Shown here: positions 22,335 to 32,652 of the stretch, piece after piece
How the letters are laid out: every line of letters starts with the position of its first letter
Numbering within the stretch: position 1 is the stretch's first letter
DNA from: an uncultured Flavobacteriaceae bacterium
Lineage (GTDB): Bacteria > Bacteroidota > Bacteroidia > Flavobacteriales > Flavobacteriaceae
Length of the DNA stretch: 64,000 nucleotides
Assembly (NCBI GenBank): GCA_943789365.1
Contig: CALSTV010000001.1
Span: forward strand, 248,001 to 312,000
Reading direction: 5' to 3'
Translations under genes and position numbers: made by a program
The notes under the pieces: model-generated
What the model saw: the letters and a program-made list of their open reading frames with translations, nothing else
Told to the model about the DNA's origin: nothing
Databases searched by the model: none

Positions 22335-23888
22335 TTAATCAATTGGAAAAGTTCCTGGTACAATTTTCAGGTATTTTTTCAATTCGGTCTTCAATTCTTT
22401 AATTTTTTCCTTTTGAGCTTTGTCGGTATACAAATTTGTTTGCTCAAATGGATCTTGTTCAATTTGGTACAATTGATCTTCGTCAAAATAGTTCTTTGCG
22501 TAAAACTTCAAGGCTGGAGATTCAGAACCTCTTCCTCCCGGCTTATCGCAGATATGGGTTGCTTTTTTACCATTCTTTTCAAGCTTTGCCTTTATAGACG
22601 CCGGCGCTTTAAATGCCAAGTACTTATAGCCGTCTTTTAAAACAGCTCTGGTAGCTCCCATTTCAAAAAATAGAGACTCGTGTATTTCTTTCGTGCTTCC
22701 TTTTAACAATGGCAACATACTCACCCCGTCCATTTTATAGGCCTTCTTTAGATCAACTCCTGCCAAATCTAGTGCTGTTGGCACCATATCAATATTCGAT
22801 ACCAATTGCTTGGAACGCAGTCCGCTTTTGATATAATTTGGACCGTACACAAAACTTACGGTTTTGATACCTCCTTCATACAAACTTCCTTTTCCAGATT
22901 CAACACCATGATCGTCTATAAAGAAAATGACCGTGTTGTCTAATTCATCCATTGCTTCTAATTTATCTAACAAAGCACCAATCCCATCATCTAACCATAA
23001 AATATCCGCCTTTTCTGGGTCGAGACCTGCTGCGTCGATACGCTCTGTTACAGAAGTTCTAGATGGCATTACCTCCAAAGGTTTGTCTAAGAACCCAACT
23101 GGAGTTGCCAAGGGATCTCCTTTATATTTGCTTCCTAGCTTATCAGGACCATGTGCTATGGTTGTTGCAAAATATAAAAAGAAAGGATTGTCCTTTTTCG
23201 AAGCCTTGTCTAAAAATTGCAAAGCACTGTCTACAATCCATTCCATATTGTGATCTTCTACCGCCTTTGGATATTGGTTGGGCAAGTTTCCTTTATAAAG
23301 TGCTCCTGCAAAATCGAAACCTACTGCTTTATAGGCCGCTACTTGCGACGCTTGGTTTTCTTCCATTTGCTTTTTTATTTTCGGATCTCTTGGATCGGCA
23401 TCTACAGGTACTTTGTGAGGGTTGTCTCCAGAAAAGGTATGGTTCTTACCGACCCCTCCTGTAAAGTAACCATTGTCTTTTAATGCACGTGCTATATTAT
23501 TCGTGTTTTTATCTACATGTACATTCCACGTAATGTTGGTCTGACCTTCGTATTTTCTTATAACCGACTTCCCTATCCCTCGAGAAGCGTAGGTTCCAGT
23601 TACAATCGAATAACGACTTGGTGTACATACAGAAGAACTTACATAACTATTCTCGAAAATAACTCCTTCGGTGGCTAGCTTATCAATATTAGGACTCAAA
23701 TTGGTAGGTTTGCCATTGGTATCCAATCCTTCTTTTATAAAGTTAAATTGATTCCTGTGTTGATCATCTGTTACGATGAATACGATGTTTGGACGTTTTC
23801 CTTTTTGCGCTTTTGCCTTATAAATACCTCCAACAGATGTCAAAAGTGAAAAACAAATTAGTACTATTTTATGCATTCTATTATTCAT
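22335..23888 (-). CDS. S1-family sulfatase, periplasmic
   Basis: 517 residues with a signal peptide. It hydrolyses sulfate esters, here presumably on algal galactan. Metal ligands Asp41-Asp42 lie in VTDDQ. The formylglycine motif CTPSR has Cys88 as the residue matured by an anaerobic (anSME) or FGE-type enzyme not present in the window. GGVGKNHTF supplies a Lys/His pair, and FFIDDHG the second metal pair. It lies 8 bases downstream of the beta-helix gene at 23897, so it is in the same operon. The S1 subfamily and position specificity cannot be read by eye. Confidence 0.92.
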   Translation of the reverse strand: MNNRMHKIVLICFSLLTSVGGIYKAKAQKGKRPNIVFIVTDDQHRNQFNFIKEGLDTNGKPTNLSPNIDKLATEGVIFENSYVSSSVCTPSRYSIVTGTYASRGIGKSVIRKYEGQTNITWNVHVDKNTNNIARALKDNGYFTGGVGKNHTFSGDNPHKVPVDADPRDPKIKKQMEENQASQVAAYKAVGFDFAGALYKGNLPNQYPKAVEDHNMEWIVDSALQFLDKASKKDNPFFLYFATTIAHGPDKLGSKYKGDPLATPVGFLDKPLEVMPSRTSVTERIDAAGLDPEKADILWLDDGIGALLDKLEAMDELDNTVIFFIDDHGVESGKGSLYEGGIKTVSFVYGPNYIKSGLRSKQLVSNIDMVPTALDLAGVDLKKAYKMDGVSMLPLLKGSTKEIHESLFFEMGATRAVLKDGYKYLAFKAPASIKAKLEKNGKKATHICDKPGGRGSESPALKFYAKNYFDEDQLYQIEQDPFEQTNLYTDKAQKEKIKELKTELKKYLKIVPGTFPID

Positions 23889-23896
23889 GATTTTTC

Positions 23897-26074
23897 TTAT
23901 TTTACGGTAAATTCAAATACTTCACCCTTTAGTACAGTTCCGTTTACTACAGAATCAATTCTCCAATAATAAGGTTGACCGCTTTTCAATATTCCGGGTG
24001 TGTATATATTATTTTTTTGCTCCCCTTTATATTCCGATGAATTTTGTGTAGCCACAACTATTTTAGCTTTATCTGTTCCAAAATACACATGATTGGAAGT
24101 TGCCTTATATGCTGGTAACCACATTAAATCTGCGTCTGTTTTTGCAGTTATTGTTTTGTTCTTAGGAATGGCTACCGAAGCTTTCGTGTCTTGAAATCCT
24201 GGAATCCAATAATTCGTATCGCCATATTCATAGGCACCTATATCTGGAGCACTGCCAAGAAATGGAATATTTTTCCCTTCAATTAAAGCACCTGCATCTA
24301 CCAACTCCGAATCTTTCTTAGGACGAAAATCTAAATTATCCGGATCGCGTAATTGATCTTTCATATCAGCTCCTTTGAAATTACCTGCCCAGTTGTGATC
24401 TACAATTCCTGGAACCGGATAGTCTTTTCCTGGTTTTGTTCTATTTCCAGAAAATTTATTTGTCAGATTGTTTCTAGTTATCGTTTTATGGTTATGCCCT
24501 TGTATTTTAGCATTGCTAGAAACTATTAAATCGTTTAAGTGACTGTCGAAACTCACGTTGTTATATATAAAATGCTTGTCTCCTTTAAAATAGATACGAT
24601 CTGTCTTCCATGCTACATTATGGTGCATGTTTCCATTCTCTCCCCAAGGTGCATTTGGTGTGTTTTTATTATCAAAACGAAGCCCTTGTTTGGAGGAGTC
24701 GTGTACCCAATTGTAACGTGTTTGTGATTTGTCTTGTGAAGCAACACTAACTTGTACCAAGGAACCATCGTTTTGCATATAGCCTGAACGTGACAGATCA
24801 TTCAATTCAATCGTATTGCGAACTCCCGCTTTGTACATTTCAGAAGCACCCGAAGTATGCACCGTATTTCTACGAAACACCAATTGTGTTGCTTGTGACA
24901 TATTCAAGGTATAACCTCCTTTATAAGTACAGCTATAATCGATGGTATGCATATAGTTGTTTTCAACAATATTATTCCATCCATTTAAATCGAGCACAGG
25001 ACCATCCATATACTCAAACTTACAATTGCGAACTGTATTATGCGTTTTCGTGTCTTTTTTTCGCACTTGCATACTAGTAACCTCAGTCAAAGACAAATCG
25101 CCAAGCATTCTTTTTGAATAACTAGGGTACATAAAATTGCAATCTTCTACTGTGATATGCTTACTTTCATTTGCTTTAAAAGTGGTTCCAAAAAAGTTCA
25201 AACCGCGCAGTTCTATGTATGATGAATTTGCAATATCAAAGGCATAGGATTGTGTTTTTCCTTTAATCTCCAATTTCTTTGGGTGTTTACCTTCCGGTGC
25301 CCATAAATAGATTTCTTTTGATTTTGGATCGTAGAACCATTCGTTCTCCTCGTCTAACAAGGCCAATTTCCCTTCTAAAAAGTACCCATGACGCTCCACC
25401 TTTCCTTGGTAACTAAAATGTACTTTTATCTCCTTTTTTGTAGTATCATACTTAAAATTGTCTGCTCCTTTGCTATGTTCAGTCACATGACTTTTAAAGG
25501 TCTTAAAAGAACCTGAATTCACCATAATTATAGCCCCTGTCAAGTCTCCATCAATCTGCGCCAATTCATCATTATAGTGATGTCCATATGCGCCTTTACC
25601 TTTTATGGGCCATGCCATGGACTTCTTTTTATCCCATACCGAACCATCGTTCCAATTTCCATTAGGCCATCTGGCGGAAGTCATACTAACACCATCTACG
25701 AACAATTGCCAAATAGGCGTTTTTAATTTTGCCTTGTAGATATTTCCATTGTGCTTTTTCCAAGAAAGTTCTAACAACTCAGAACCGTCCATGACAACGT
25801 GTTCATTGTTGTATGCTTTAAACACATAAGGGTTTCCTTTGGTTCCATTGACAGCTTTCATCTTAATGGTTTCATGATAGACACCTTCTCTGATGAAACA
25901 CACATCACCCGATCTCATTTTAGAGGCCGCTTTCTTAATAGTTCTAAAAGGTTTTTCTAGTGTTCCTTTATTAGAATCCTTCCCCTTGACTGAAACATAA
26001 TAGTCTTTTGCATTTGCCTGAAGTACAAACAACACACAAAAACCCAAAAGTTGCATATTTTTAACTAATTTCAT
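23897..26074 (-). CDS. periplasmic right-handed beta-helix protein
   Basis: 725 residues with a signal peptide (MKLVKNMQLLGFCVLFVLQANA). It opens with YYVSVKGKDSNKGT and TIKKA, has an insert with SARWPNGNW and a second strap EENEWFYDPKSKEIYLW, then beta-helix repeats (KRMLGD, HTIDYSC, QNDGSLVQ, HHNVAWKT) and PDIGAYEYGD. It ends in an FnIII-like domain (about 640-725, YYWRID). There is no T9SS domain, so it should stay in the periplasm. It is a close paralogue of 18531-21539 and may act on imported oligosaccharides. Catalytic family unknown; candidate catalytic residues are the Asp/His/Arg in the motifs shared with its paralogue. Confidence 0.85.
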   Translation of the reverse strand: MKLVKNMQLLGFCVLFVLQANAKDYYVSVKGKDSNKGTLEKPFRTIKKAASKMRSGDVCFIREGVYHETIKMKAVNGTKGNPYVFKAYNNEHVVMDGSELLELSWKKHNGNIYKAKLKTPIWQLFVDGVSMTSARWPNGNWNDGSVWDKKKSMAWPIKGKGAYGHHYNDELAQIDGDLTGAIIMVNSGSFKTFKSHVTEHSKGADNFKYDTTKKEIKVHFSYQGKVERHGYFLEGKLALLDEENEWFYDPKSKEIYLWAPEGKHPKKLEIKGKTQSYAFDIANSSYIELRGLNFFGTTFKANESKHITVEDCNFMYPSYSKRMLGDLSLTEVTSMQVRKKDTKTHNTVRNCKFEYMDGPVLDLNGWNNIVENNYMHTIDYSCTYKGGYTLNMSQATQLVFRRNTVHTSGASEMYKAGVRNTIELNDLSRSGYMQNDGSLVQVSVASQDKSQTRYNWVHDSSKQGLRFDNKNTPNAPWGENGNMHHNVAWKTDRIYFKGDKHFIYNNVSFDSHLNDLIVSSNAKIQGHNHKTITRNNLTNKFSGNRTKPGKDYPVPGIVDHNWAGNFKGADMKDQLRDPDNLDFRPKKDSELVDAGALIEGKNIPFLGSAPDIGAYEYGDTNYWIPGFQDTKASVAIPKNKTITAKTDADLMWLPAYKATSNHVYFGTDKAKIVVATQNSSEYKGEQKNNIYTPGILKSGQPYYWRIDSVVNGTVLKGEVFEFTVK

Positions 26075-26126
26075 CGATTTTAATTATCTGTTTAACGACT
26101 CGAAACAATTCCGAGTTCAACGAGGT

Positions 26127-28403
26127 CTACCAAAAATCGTAAATCTCTTGATCTGCTCTATTTCTATGAAAGTTTGGCTTTCTTCCATCAATATCCTGCA
26201 CATTGTATTGTAAATATTTTGCAGGAAATTCATTTTCTTTCAAACCAATTTCTGACATATCAATTTGTTTGAAACCTAGTTTTAACGCTGGTGAATCTGC
26301 TTTCAAAGTAAAATTCTCATTTGCAATATCTTCAAAAAGAGGATCGGCAACTATTGAATTTTTATCAATTCCTGTCTTTCTTACTTTTGCTACATACTTC
26401 TCCGCTTTTTTAACATTTTTAGCGCAATACAAGGTATTGAAGTCGATATTACAATCTTCTGGCTTTGAAATTCCTTCAGAGGCTCTGTATGAAATATTGT
26501 AATATTTAATAGCATTGTTCGATTCATAAAAAATATTGTTCTGAATGCTAGAACCGTAATCTGCTTCTTCATCTGGATAGGATGCAAAACGAATCGATTC
26601 TTTAGAACTACAATCCACAATAATATTGTTGTTGATATGGTTGAACCCTTTATGAACGATAGCAGCTACATTTGCCATATAGATAATATTATTTTCAAAG
26701 GTAGTTCCACGTTGCCAATCATCTGTACGCATAACACCAGAGGCATGTGAAGTAATATGGTGTGCATAATTGTTACGCATTACATTTCCTTCTCCCGCTC
26801 CAGAAACATTTAATGACGAACCGTCTGCTAATTCTTCCAAGGCTCTGTACACTTCATTAAACTCTACGATGTTATTTTTTGCATGTAAAAATGGCGTATA
26901 ACGTTGCCAGAATGTACCTTCTTTGGCAATGGCTTTATCAATCTCATTCCATCGAATAGTTTTTGAAGCCTCATCAAAGTCTATATTTCTCTTTTGTAAT
27001 ATTGGCACACGAATTCCGCAAATCCCTACTGCCTTTCTTGGTACATGATGTATCAAGTTATTTGCGATATGGTTACTTCCACTTTGCCAAGCAAAGACCC
27101 CAGCCCCCATTTTCATAACTCTACCTACATGATGAATCAAGTTATTTTCGATGCGATTGTTTTTGTTTACATCTTTGGTTCCAGGACCATAACCACACAA
27201 TAAAATCCCCATATGCCCAACAAAGTCGATCATATTGTTATTGATATTAATTTTTTGAGAATGCAAGTCCAATCGAATCGCTGAACCTCCACTATTTGTA
27301 AAACGACATTCAGTTACTTCACAATTTTCAGCGCCTCTAAAACGCAACATAGCATTGGCTCTGTCGAACTTATCCCAGTCGTGTTGAATTCCCCAACCTT
27401 TATGACCTTTCCACCAAGTATCTCTTTCTCCATGCATAAAAGTTAGTCCTCTAAACACCAAATTTTGTGTTGGAATATCAGTCGCTCCCTCATAATCAAC
27501 TTTTCCTTCTACTTTAAAATATTCTTTCAAAGCTGGAATTACTAAATTTTCCGAAGGCGCACCTTGCGCTGGCCAGTAATAGATTTTACGTTCTTGCGTA
27601 TTTACCACCCAATGTCCTGCCGTATCTAAATGATCGATTACATTTTCTACCCAAGGTTTGGTATGTGATTTTTTAGCTGCTGGCGGCGCATTTGCTTCTA
27701 ATACTGTCCATGCAATTCCTTTTTCCTCATCTACCGATTCCAACTGCAATAAGTTCATCGTCCATGGCACTGGTGCAAAACCAACTTCAATATCTTCTAG
27801 GTTTTCCCAGTTTTTCAAAACACCGCCTTCAAACTCTAGTTTGCGAAGTAAATAGCGATCTTTATCATGCAAAACATTCATACTTTTCGCACCTACATAA
27901 TCTATGTCTTTAAACGTAAAACCTTCTTTATGTGTAGTTGGAATTCTTGTTTCACCGTCGAACATGGTATAAAAACGTCCCATTCCTTCAGGAAGATCGG
28001 TTACCCAAACATTTCCCTTAGCTACTTCTGGAAGGGATGCTGGATACGCTTCTAACTTTTCCCAACCTTTTAAAGCTACACCAGATGATATCACTGGCGT
28101 TTCATCTTGGTACGCTTCATAAGAAATGGTACTTCCTTCTGCACCCGAATCTTCTAAACCAAACACTACAGTTTTTGTAAGTGTATGTGTTCCTCCTCTT
28201 AAGAATACTTTTACGCCTTTTGACTTGGTTCCTGCGGACAGGTTACGCAATGTCAATTTTGCTTTTTCAATAGTTGCAAACGGAGCTTCTAAAGTCCCCG
28301 CATTTGTATCATCTCCAGTGGGAGATACAAAATATACATTGCTTTCATTTGTCCCACAAGCAAAGAGAACAAAGACCAATAGAATTGCGATTATTTTATT
28401 CAT
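26127..28403 (-). CDS. lipoprotein right-handed beta-helix protein (GH120/GH141-like layout)
   Basis: 758 residues with a lipobox ending FACG (Cys16), so membrane anchored. It opens with YFVSPTGDDTNAGT, then LRGGTHTL, VVFGLEDSGAEG and VISSGVALKGW, a beta-sandwich-like insert closing with IYYWPAQG, and beta-helix repeats with NSGGSAIRLDLHSQ, GHMGILLCGYGPGTKDVNKNN, VPRKAVGICG and RTDDWQRGTT. The interrupted-sandwich layout recalls GH120 and GH141 glycosidases, but I cannot place it in a family. It is highly similar to its upstream neighbour at 28429 (25 bases apart), which points to tandem duplication. Confidence 0.83.
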   Translation of the reverse strand: MNKIIAILLVFVLFACGTNESNVYFVSPTGDDTNAGTLEAPFATIEKAKLTLRNLSAGTKSKGVKVFLRGGTHTLTKTVVFGLEDSGAEGSTISYEAYQDETPVISSGVALKGWEKLEAYPASLPEVAKGNVWVTDLPEGMGRFYTMFDGETRIPTTHKEGFTFKDIDYVGAKSMNVLHDKDRYLLRKLEFEGGVLKNWENLEDIEVGFAPVPWTMNLLQLESVDEEKGIAWTVLEANAPPAAKKSHTKPWVENVIDHLDTAGHWVVNTQERKIYYWPAQGAPSENLVIPALKEYFKVEGKVDYEGATDIPTQNLVFRGLTFMHGERDTWWKGHKGWGIQHDWDKFDRANAMLRFRGAENCEVTECRFTNSGGSAIRLDLHSQKININNNMIDFVGHMGILLCGYGPGTKDVNKNNRIENNLIHHVGRVMKMGAGVFAWQSGSNHIANNLIHHVPRKAVGICGIRVPILQKRNIDFDEASKTIRWNEIDKAIAKEGTFWQRYTPFLHAKNNIVEFNEVYRALEELADGSSLNVSGAGEGNVMRNNYAHHITSHASGVMRTDDWQRGTTFENNIIYMANVAAIVHKGFNHINNNIIVDCSSKESIRFASYPDEEADYGSSIQNNIFYESNNAIKYYNISYRASEGISKPEDCNIDFNTLYCAKNVKKAEKYVAKVRKTGIDKNSIVADPLFEDIANENFTLKADSPALKLGFKQIDMSEIGLKENEFPAKYLQYNVQDIDGRKPNFHRNRADQEIYDFW

Positions 28404-28428
28404 GTCTGTAAATTTACTGTTTTGAAGA

Positions 28429-30642
28429 TTATTTATTTAAGGTAGGATCTAATTTCCTAAACGCTTTTGGGTACTCCTTTGTGACACCAAAATTTTCAAT
28501 AGAAACATCAAAAGGTTTGAATCCTGTTGCTTTGATTAATTTTTTATTTGTGATTCGGTAATCATATTTCTCCAAGTTCTTAAACTTAGGGTCCATTACA
28601 ACTCCATGTGCTTCAATCCCGTTTTTGCGTTTCAATTCTAAATCTTCTTTTGCTCCGGGCCACCAGTACGCATTGTAGTCCATATTGTACTCGTATGGCA
28701 TTGGCTTTGTACCTGCTACATGTACAAACATTTTACCCCATTTAAAAATAGTGTTTGGTACAAATTTTTCATCCGAACTGTAAATGATATTTCTACGAAT
28801 ATCAGACTCAGGGATAAAGAATTGTTGTGGATACGCTCTAAAGTGAATTCCTCTCGCACAATCGATAATAATATTGTTTTCAATAGTATTGATTCCTTTG
28901 TGAATAAAAGCAGAGTTTCCTGACTTGTGTACAATATTGTTTACCAAGGTTGTGCCTTCTTGCCAGTCATCGGTTCTAAATCCTACATGAGGTACGTCGT
29001 AGATATAGTTATGACGTATCATGTTTCCAGTTCCTGCTCCTGAGATATTAATACTAGAACCATCACTTAATTTTAATAATGTACGTTCTGCTCTATTGTA
29101 TTCAACGGTGTTATTTCTAGCGTGTAAATACTGTGCATAACGTCTTTGAGGTGTTAAGGTACTGTCTACTGTTTTTTCAATTTCATTCCATCGAATGGTA
29201 CGTGCAGCTTCATCGAAATTCTTTTCTGGCTTCATTAATATCTGACAACGTACGCCGCACAATCCTATGGCTTTTCTAGGTACATCGTGTACATAGTTGT
29301 TAGCAATGGTATTGCCTCCACTTTGCCAAGCAAAAATAGCGTGACCATGCCAAATTACCTGACCTACGTGGTGCAGGATGTTGTTTTTTATACTGTTGTT
29401 TTTATTCACATCTTTGGTACCTGGCCCGTAGCCAACCAATAGAATTCCCATATGACCTACATAGTCGATATAGTTATTTTCCACTTTGATGTTTTGGGCA
29501 TGTAAGTCCAAACGCATTCCCGAACCTCCGCTGTTTGTAAAGCGACTTTCGGTAACACTACAGTTCTCAGCACCTCTAAAACGAAGCAATGCATTTCCAT
29601 AGTCGAAAGTATCCCAGTCATGTTGAATACCCCATCCTTTTCTGTTTTTAAACCAAACTGAACGATCCCCATGTGTAAAGGTCAAGCCTTTAAAGTGAAG
29701 GTTCTGAACAGGAATATCTTTAGCTAAATCGTATTGAATTTTCCCTTCTACTTTGAATAGTTCCATTAACTTAGGCGCTACTATATTGTCTGAAGGCTTT
29801 CCTTCTTTTGGCCAGTAGTAGATTTTTCTGGTTTGTGTATTAACACACCATTCTCCTGGCTCATCTAAATAGTCAATTACATTTTCTACCCATGCAATAG
29901 AGTGTTTTGGGTTTGTAAATGGCATCGCATTGGCTTCAAAGGCTAAATATCCCACTTTGTTTTCCACATCTACAGATTCCAACTGAATGATGTTCAAATT
30001 CCATGGTACTGGATTGAAAACTACCTCTACATCAGATAAATTTGACCAATCTTTGATTTCTTCATTTGGATAGGGCACCATTCTAAGATGAATTCTGTCC
30101 TTATGATAATATGTGTTCTGAGAGTCTGCTCTACGAATATGTTTTTTTAGAGGCATTTTAAAATCAGCACTTCTTGCTCGCGTTAGCATATGATCGCCAT
30201 CAAATAAGGTGCGGAACGTAGTTACATTAGCAGGCATATTGGCTACATACACTTTTCCTTTCGCACTTGCAGGCATTCCTGCTACCGCTCCTGCCAATTC
30301 CCAACCAGACACTGACTGACCAGAACTAATAACCGGTTTTTCATTTTTATATGCTTGGTAGGTTACTTTGAAATCTCCATTTGTTCCATCTTCCAAACCA
30401 AACACTACGGTTTCGTTTAAGGTATAGGTTCCTCCCATTAAGTGTATGGTTAGATCTTCTGAAAGCCCTTTTTTTATTTCTTTTCGCACTGCAAGTCGTG
30501 CTTTGTTTATAGTTTTATAGGGTGCTTTTACCGTTCCTTTGTTAGTATCACTCCCTTTTGGAGATACATAAATGTCTTTTGCAAAGCCAAATTGTAAAGC
30601 TAAAAAACAAAGAATTAGACTGTAGCTATTTTTAGTCGTCAT
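28429..30642 (-). CDS. periplasmic right-handed beta-helix protein (GH120/GH141-like layout)
   Basis: 737 residues, first gene of the five-gene minus-strand operon. A signal peptide ends FGFAKD; then IYVSPKGSDTNKGT, LMGGTYTL, VVFGLEDG, VISSGQSVSGW, insert strap IYYWPKEG, and helix motifs NSGGSGMRLDLHAQ, GHMGILLVGYGPGTKDVNKNN, VPRKAIGLCGVR and RTDDWQEGTT. Nearly every one of these is shared with the lipoprotein paralogue 26127-28403, so both likely cleave related bonds from different positions (soluble versus anchored). No T9SS domain. The enzymatic reaction is not known. Confidence 0.83.
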   Translation of the reverse strand: MTTKNSYSLILCFLALQFGFAKDIYVSPKGSDTNKGTVKAPYKTINKARLAVRKEIKKGLSEDLTIHLMGGTYTLNETVVFGLEDGTNGDFKVTYQAYKNEKPVISSGQSVSGWELAGAVAGMPASAKGKVYVANMPANVTTFRTLFDGDHMLTRARSADFKMPLKKHIRRADSQNTYYHKDRIHLRMVPYPNEEIKDWSNLSDVEVVFNPVPWNLNIIQLESVDVENKVGYLAFEANAMPFTNPKHSIAWVENVIDYLDEPGEWCVNTQTRKIYYWPKEGKPSDNIVAPKLMELFKVEGKIQYDLAKDIPVQNLHFKGLTFTHGDRSVWFKNRKGWGIQHDWDTFDYGNALLRFRGAENCSVTESRFTNSGGSGMRLDLHAQNIKVENNYIDYVGHMGILLVGYGPGTKDVNKNNSIKNNILHHVGQVIWHGHAIFAWQSGGNTIANNYVHDVPRKAIGLCGVRCQILMKPEKNFDEAARTIRWNEIEKTVDSTLTPQRRYAQYLHARNNTVEYNRAERTLLKLSDGSSINISGAGTGNMIRHNYIYDVPHVGFRTDDWQEGTTLVNNIVHKSGNSAFIHKGINTIENNIIIDCARGIHFRAYPQQFFIPESDIRRNIIYSSDEKFVPNTIFKWGKMFVHVAGTKPMPYEYNMDYNAYWWPGAKEDLELKRKNGIEAHGVVMDPKFKNLEKYDYRITNKKLIKATGFKPFDVSIENFGVTKEYPKAFRKLDPTLNK

Positions 30643-30992
30643 ATAAATGTAGTGTTATGTTATTTGAATTGTAAAATTAACTGAAAGGAATTCTTTTGTT
30701 AATTTCAAATATTACAAAAAGTAACATATTTGTAACTTCCAGATTTAATTTTCAAACACCAGAAACCTCAAACATAGCAAATACAGTAAGACACAACTAC
30801 ATCTCTTGTATTTGTTTCATCCATAGAACTACAATAAAACTGTAAAAACTAATACATAGACTTTTACAAACCACCTCCTTAATTATAGCAATATTGAAAT
30901 GTTTCAATTAATTTTTGCAATAAACCGTCGCTTAAAAAGACGACTTCAGAATTAATTTTACAGTATTAACCAACTAATCAAATTCTTTACTT
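30643..30992. promoter_or_regulatory. divergent intergenic region
   Basis: 350 AT-rich bases between the beta-helix operon (minus) and the first T9SS module gene (plus), so it must hold promoters for both. Several near matches to TAnnTTTG exist on each strand but none is clear enough to call. No hairpin or repeat of note. Confidence 0.45.
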
Positions 30993-32261
30993 ATGAAAAA
31001 AATTACTTTAATAATCCTTTTGGGATTTTCAACGGCGGTATTCAGTCAAGGTCCATGGGAATTTAGCAACACACTTGATGGATGGACTTCAGGAGCCTCA
31101 TATGGTTTGAACTCCGACCACATTACATTCACACTAAACAGCGGAAACACTACTGTGCTAGAACACGCCACTTTAAATGTAAATGGTGATAACAATGCTA
31201 TTGTTGCCGTGACTTTAAAAAACACAAGCGACGGTTCAGGGCCTACCGAATTAAGAGCCACCTTTAAAAAAGACGACGGTTCCGGAAACATCAACAGAAA
31301 AGAACTCGCCCTAGATAATAATGACAATTCTTTACGCACCTATTATATCGACTTATCCAATTCTAACTGGAACAACGATAGCCATGATGGCGCGAGTACG
31401 GTTACAGACAGAGGCGAACAATTTTTTCAAATTCATCTTAGAAACAGTAATGGTTCAGGTGAAACTGTAGAAATTCATAAAATTGAATTTCTAGCATTTG
31501 AACCGAAACCAGAATTGGTAAGTTACACTTTCGAGACAGATACCGATGAAGAAGGATGGGTTTTCAACGGAGTACAAGATAATTATACCGTTGCCAGTGA
31601 CGTTTTAAACATTGAACTACCGGCCACAACGGTAAACGACGAAATTGTGGAATTCGATCAAACAGAATACCAAATAGATGCTGACTCCTATGACTATGTA
31701 AATATCATATATAGAAATGAATCCGAAAACGACGAATTTAGATTTCAATTTAGAAGTATTGAAAACAACTATGGCAATCTTTATGGCGTAAATATGACTT
31801 TAACCGAAAACATGATCTCACCAAGCTTTGGTCTTATGCAAATTGACCTAAAAAACATTAGTTCAAACAGTTGGAAAGGTACCACCTTTGATTTTAGAAT
31901 CTTAATTCGAAACGAAGAAGAACAGGCAAACAATCCGGCTTTTAGCAACGATATTACAACACCAGGGAACTTTATTATTGAAAGTATAACTTTTTCTAAC
32001 CTATCTTTATTGGGCAACGAAGAAGAAACAATAGGAAATGCAATTATTTCGTTATACCCAAACCCAGCAAACAACCTCCTAAACATCAAAAGCTCCACTC
32101 CTATTGACTCAATTGAAATTCACAATATTTTGGGTCAACGTATAACTTCTATACAAGGAAGCAACCAAATAGACGTAAGCAATCTTACTAACGGAACATA
32201 TACATGCAAAATATATCTTGAAGATGGTTCTGTGATTATAAAACGATTTGTAAAGCAATAA
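30993..32261 (+). CDS. T9SS-exported protein with two CBM-like beta-sandwich modules
   Basis: 422 residues: signal peptide (MKKITLIILLGFSTAVFSQ); module 1 (about 20-170, WEFSNTLDGW ... IHKIEFL); module 2 (about 178-345, YTFETDTDEEGWVFNG, NESENDEFRFQF, TTPGNFIIESITF); and a type A T9SS sorting domain (SLYPNPANN to the C terminus). The start of each module, F-(E/D)-T-x-x-x-(E/D)-GW, is typical of jelly-roll carbohydrate-binding domains. No catalytic residues are evident. It is probably a surface or secreted glycan-binding protein. Related to 38011-39357 and to the second half of 35211-36930. Own terminator. Confidence 0.82.
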   Translation: MKKITLIILLGFSTAVFSQGPWEFSNTLDGWTSGASYGLNSDHITFTLNSGNTTVLEHATLNVNGDNNAIVAVTLKNTSDGSGPTELRATFKKDDGSGNINRKELALDNNDNSLRTYYIDLSNSNWNNDSHDGASTVTDRGEQFFQIHLRNSNGSGETVEIHKIEFLAFEPKPELVSYTFETDTDEEGWVFNGVQDNYTVASDVLNIELPATTVNDEIVEFDQTEYQIDADSYDYVNIIYRNESENDEFRFQFRSIENNYGNLYGVNMTLTENMISPSFGLMQIDLKNISSNSWKGTTFDFRILIRNEEEQANNPAFSNDITTPGNFIIESITFSNLSLLGNEEETIGNAIISLYPNPANNLLNIKSSTPIDSIEIHNILGQRITSIQGSNQIDVSNLTNGTYTCKIYLEDGSVIIKRFVKQ

Positions 32262-32304
32262 AAAATAGTCGTTTACTCAAAAAAAAACTCAAATCAACAA
32301 AAAC

Positions 32305-32326
32305 CTCAAAGATTCGCTTCTTTGAG
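32305..32326 (+). terminator. terminator after 30993 gene
   Basis: 8-bp stem CTCAAAGA / TCTTTGAG with a 6-base loop, followed by nine T. Confidence 0.85.
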
Positions 32327-32652
32327 TTTTTTTTTATTTATTAAACCTACTACCCTATATGTACCTTTTTTACACTTCAACAAAAAAACAAACCAATTAA
32401 GAATTAAGTTTCTTATTTGAACTCAAAAAATCACTTCTTAAAATTAACAACACAAAATATAAAACTAAAAACAACCCCACCTAACCCCTTACTAACACTC
32501 GCCTTAAACAGCCCCCCCTTTCTCAACAGCTTCAAACAAGCACAAAAAATAATTTACATACGGTACATCTGTAGTATCATTTGGGATAAATAGCCTCATT
32601 GGTATTCTTTTTTATTCGTCTCTTGTGGGCTACAATCTAACCCAACTATTCA
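32327..32652. other. intergenic region with a C7 tract
   Basis: About 330 bases, notably C-rich in places on the plus strand (blocks of C and a run of seven C at 32512-32518). It precedes the disrupted P-domain gene and should carry its promoter. No gene is seen. Confidence 0.4.
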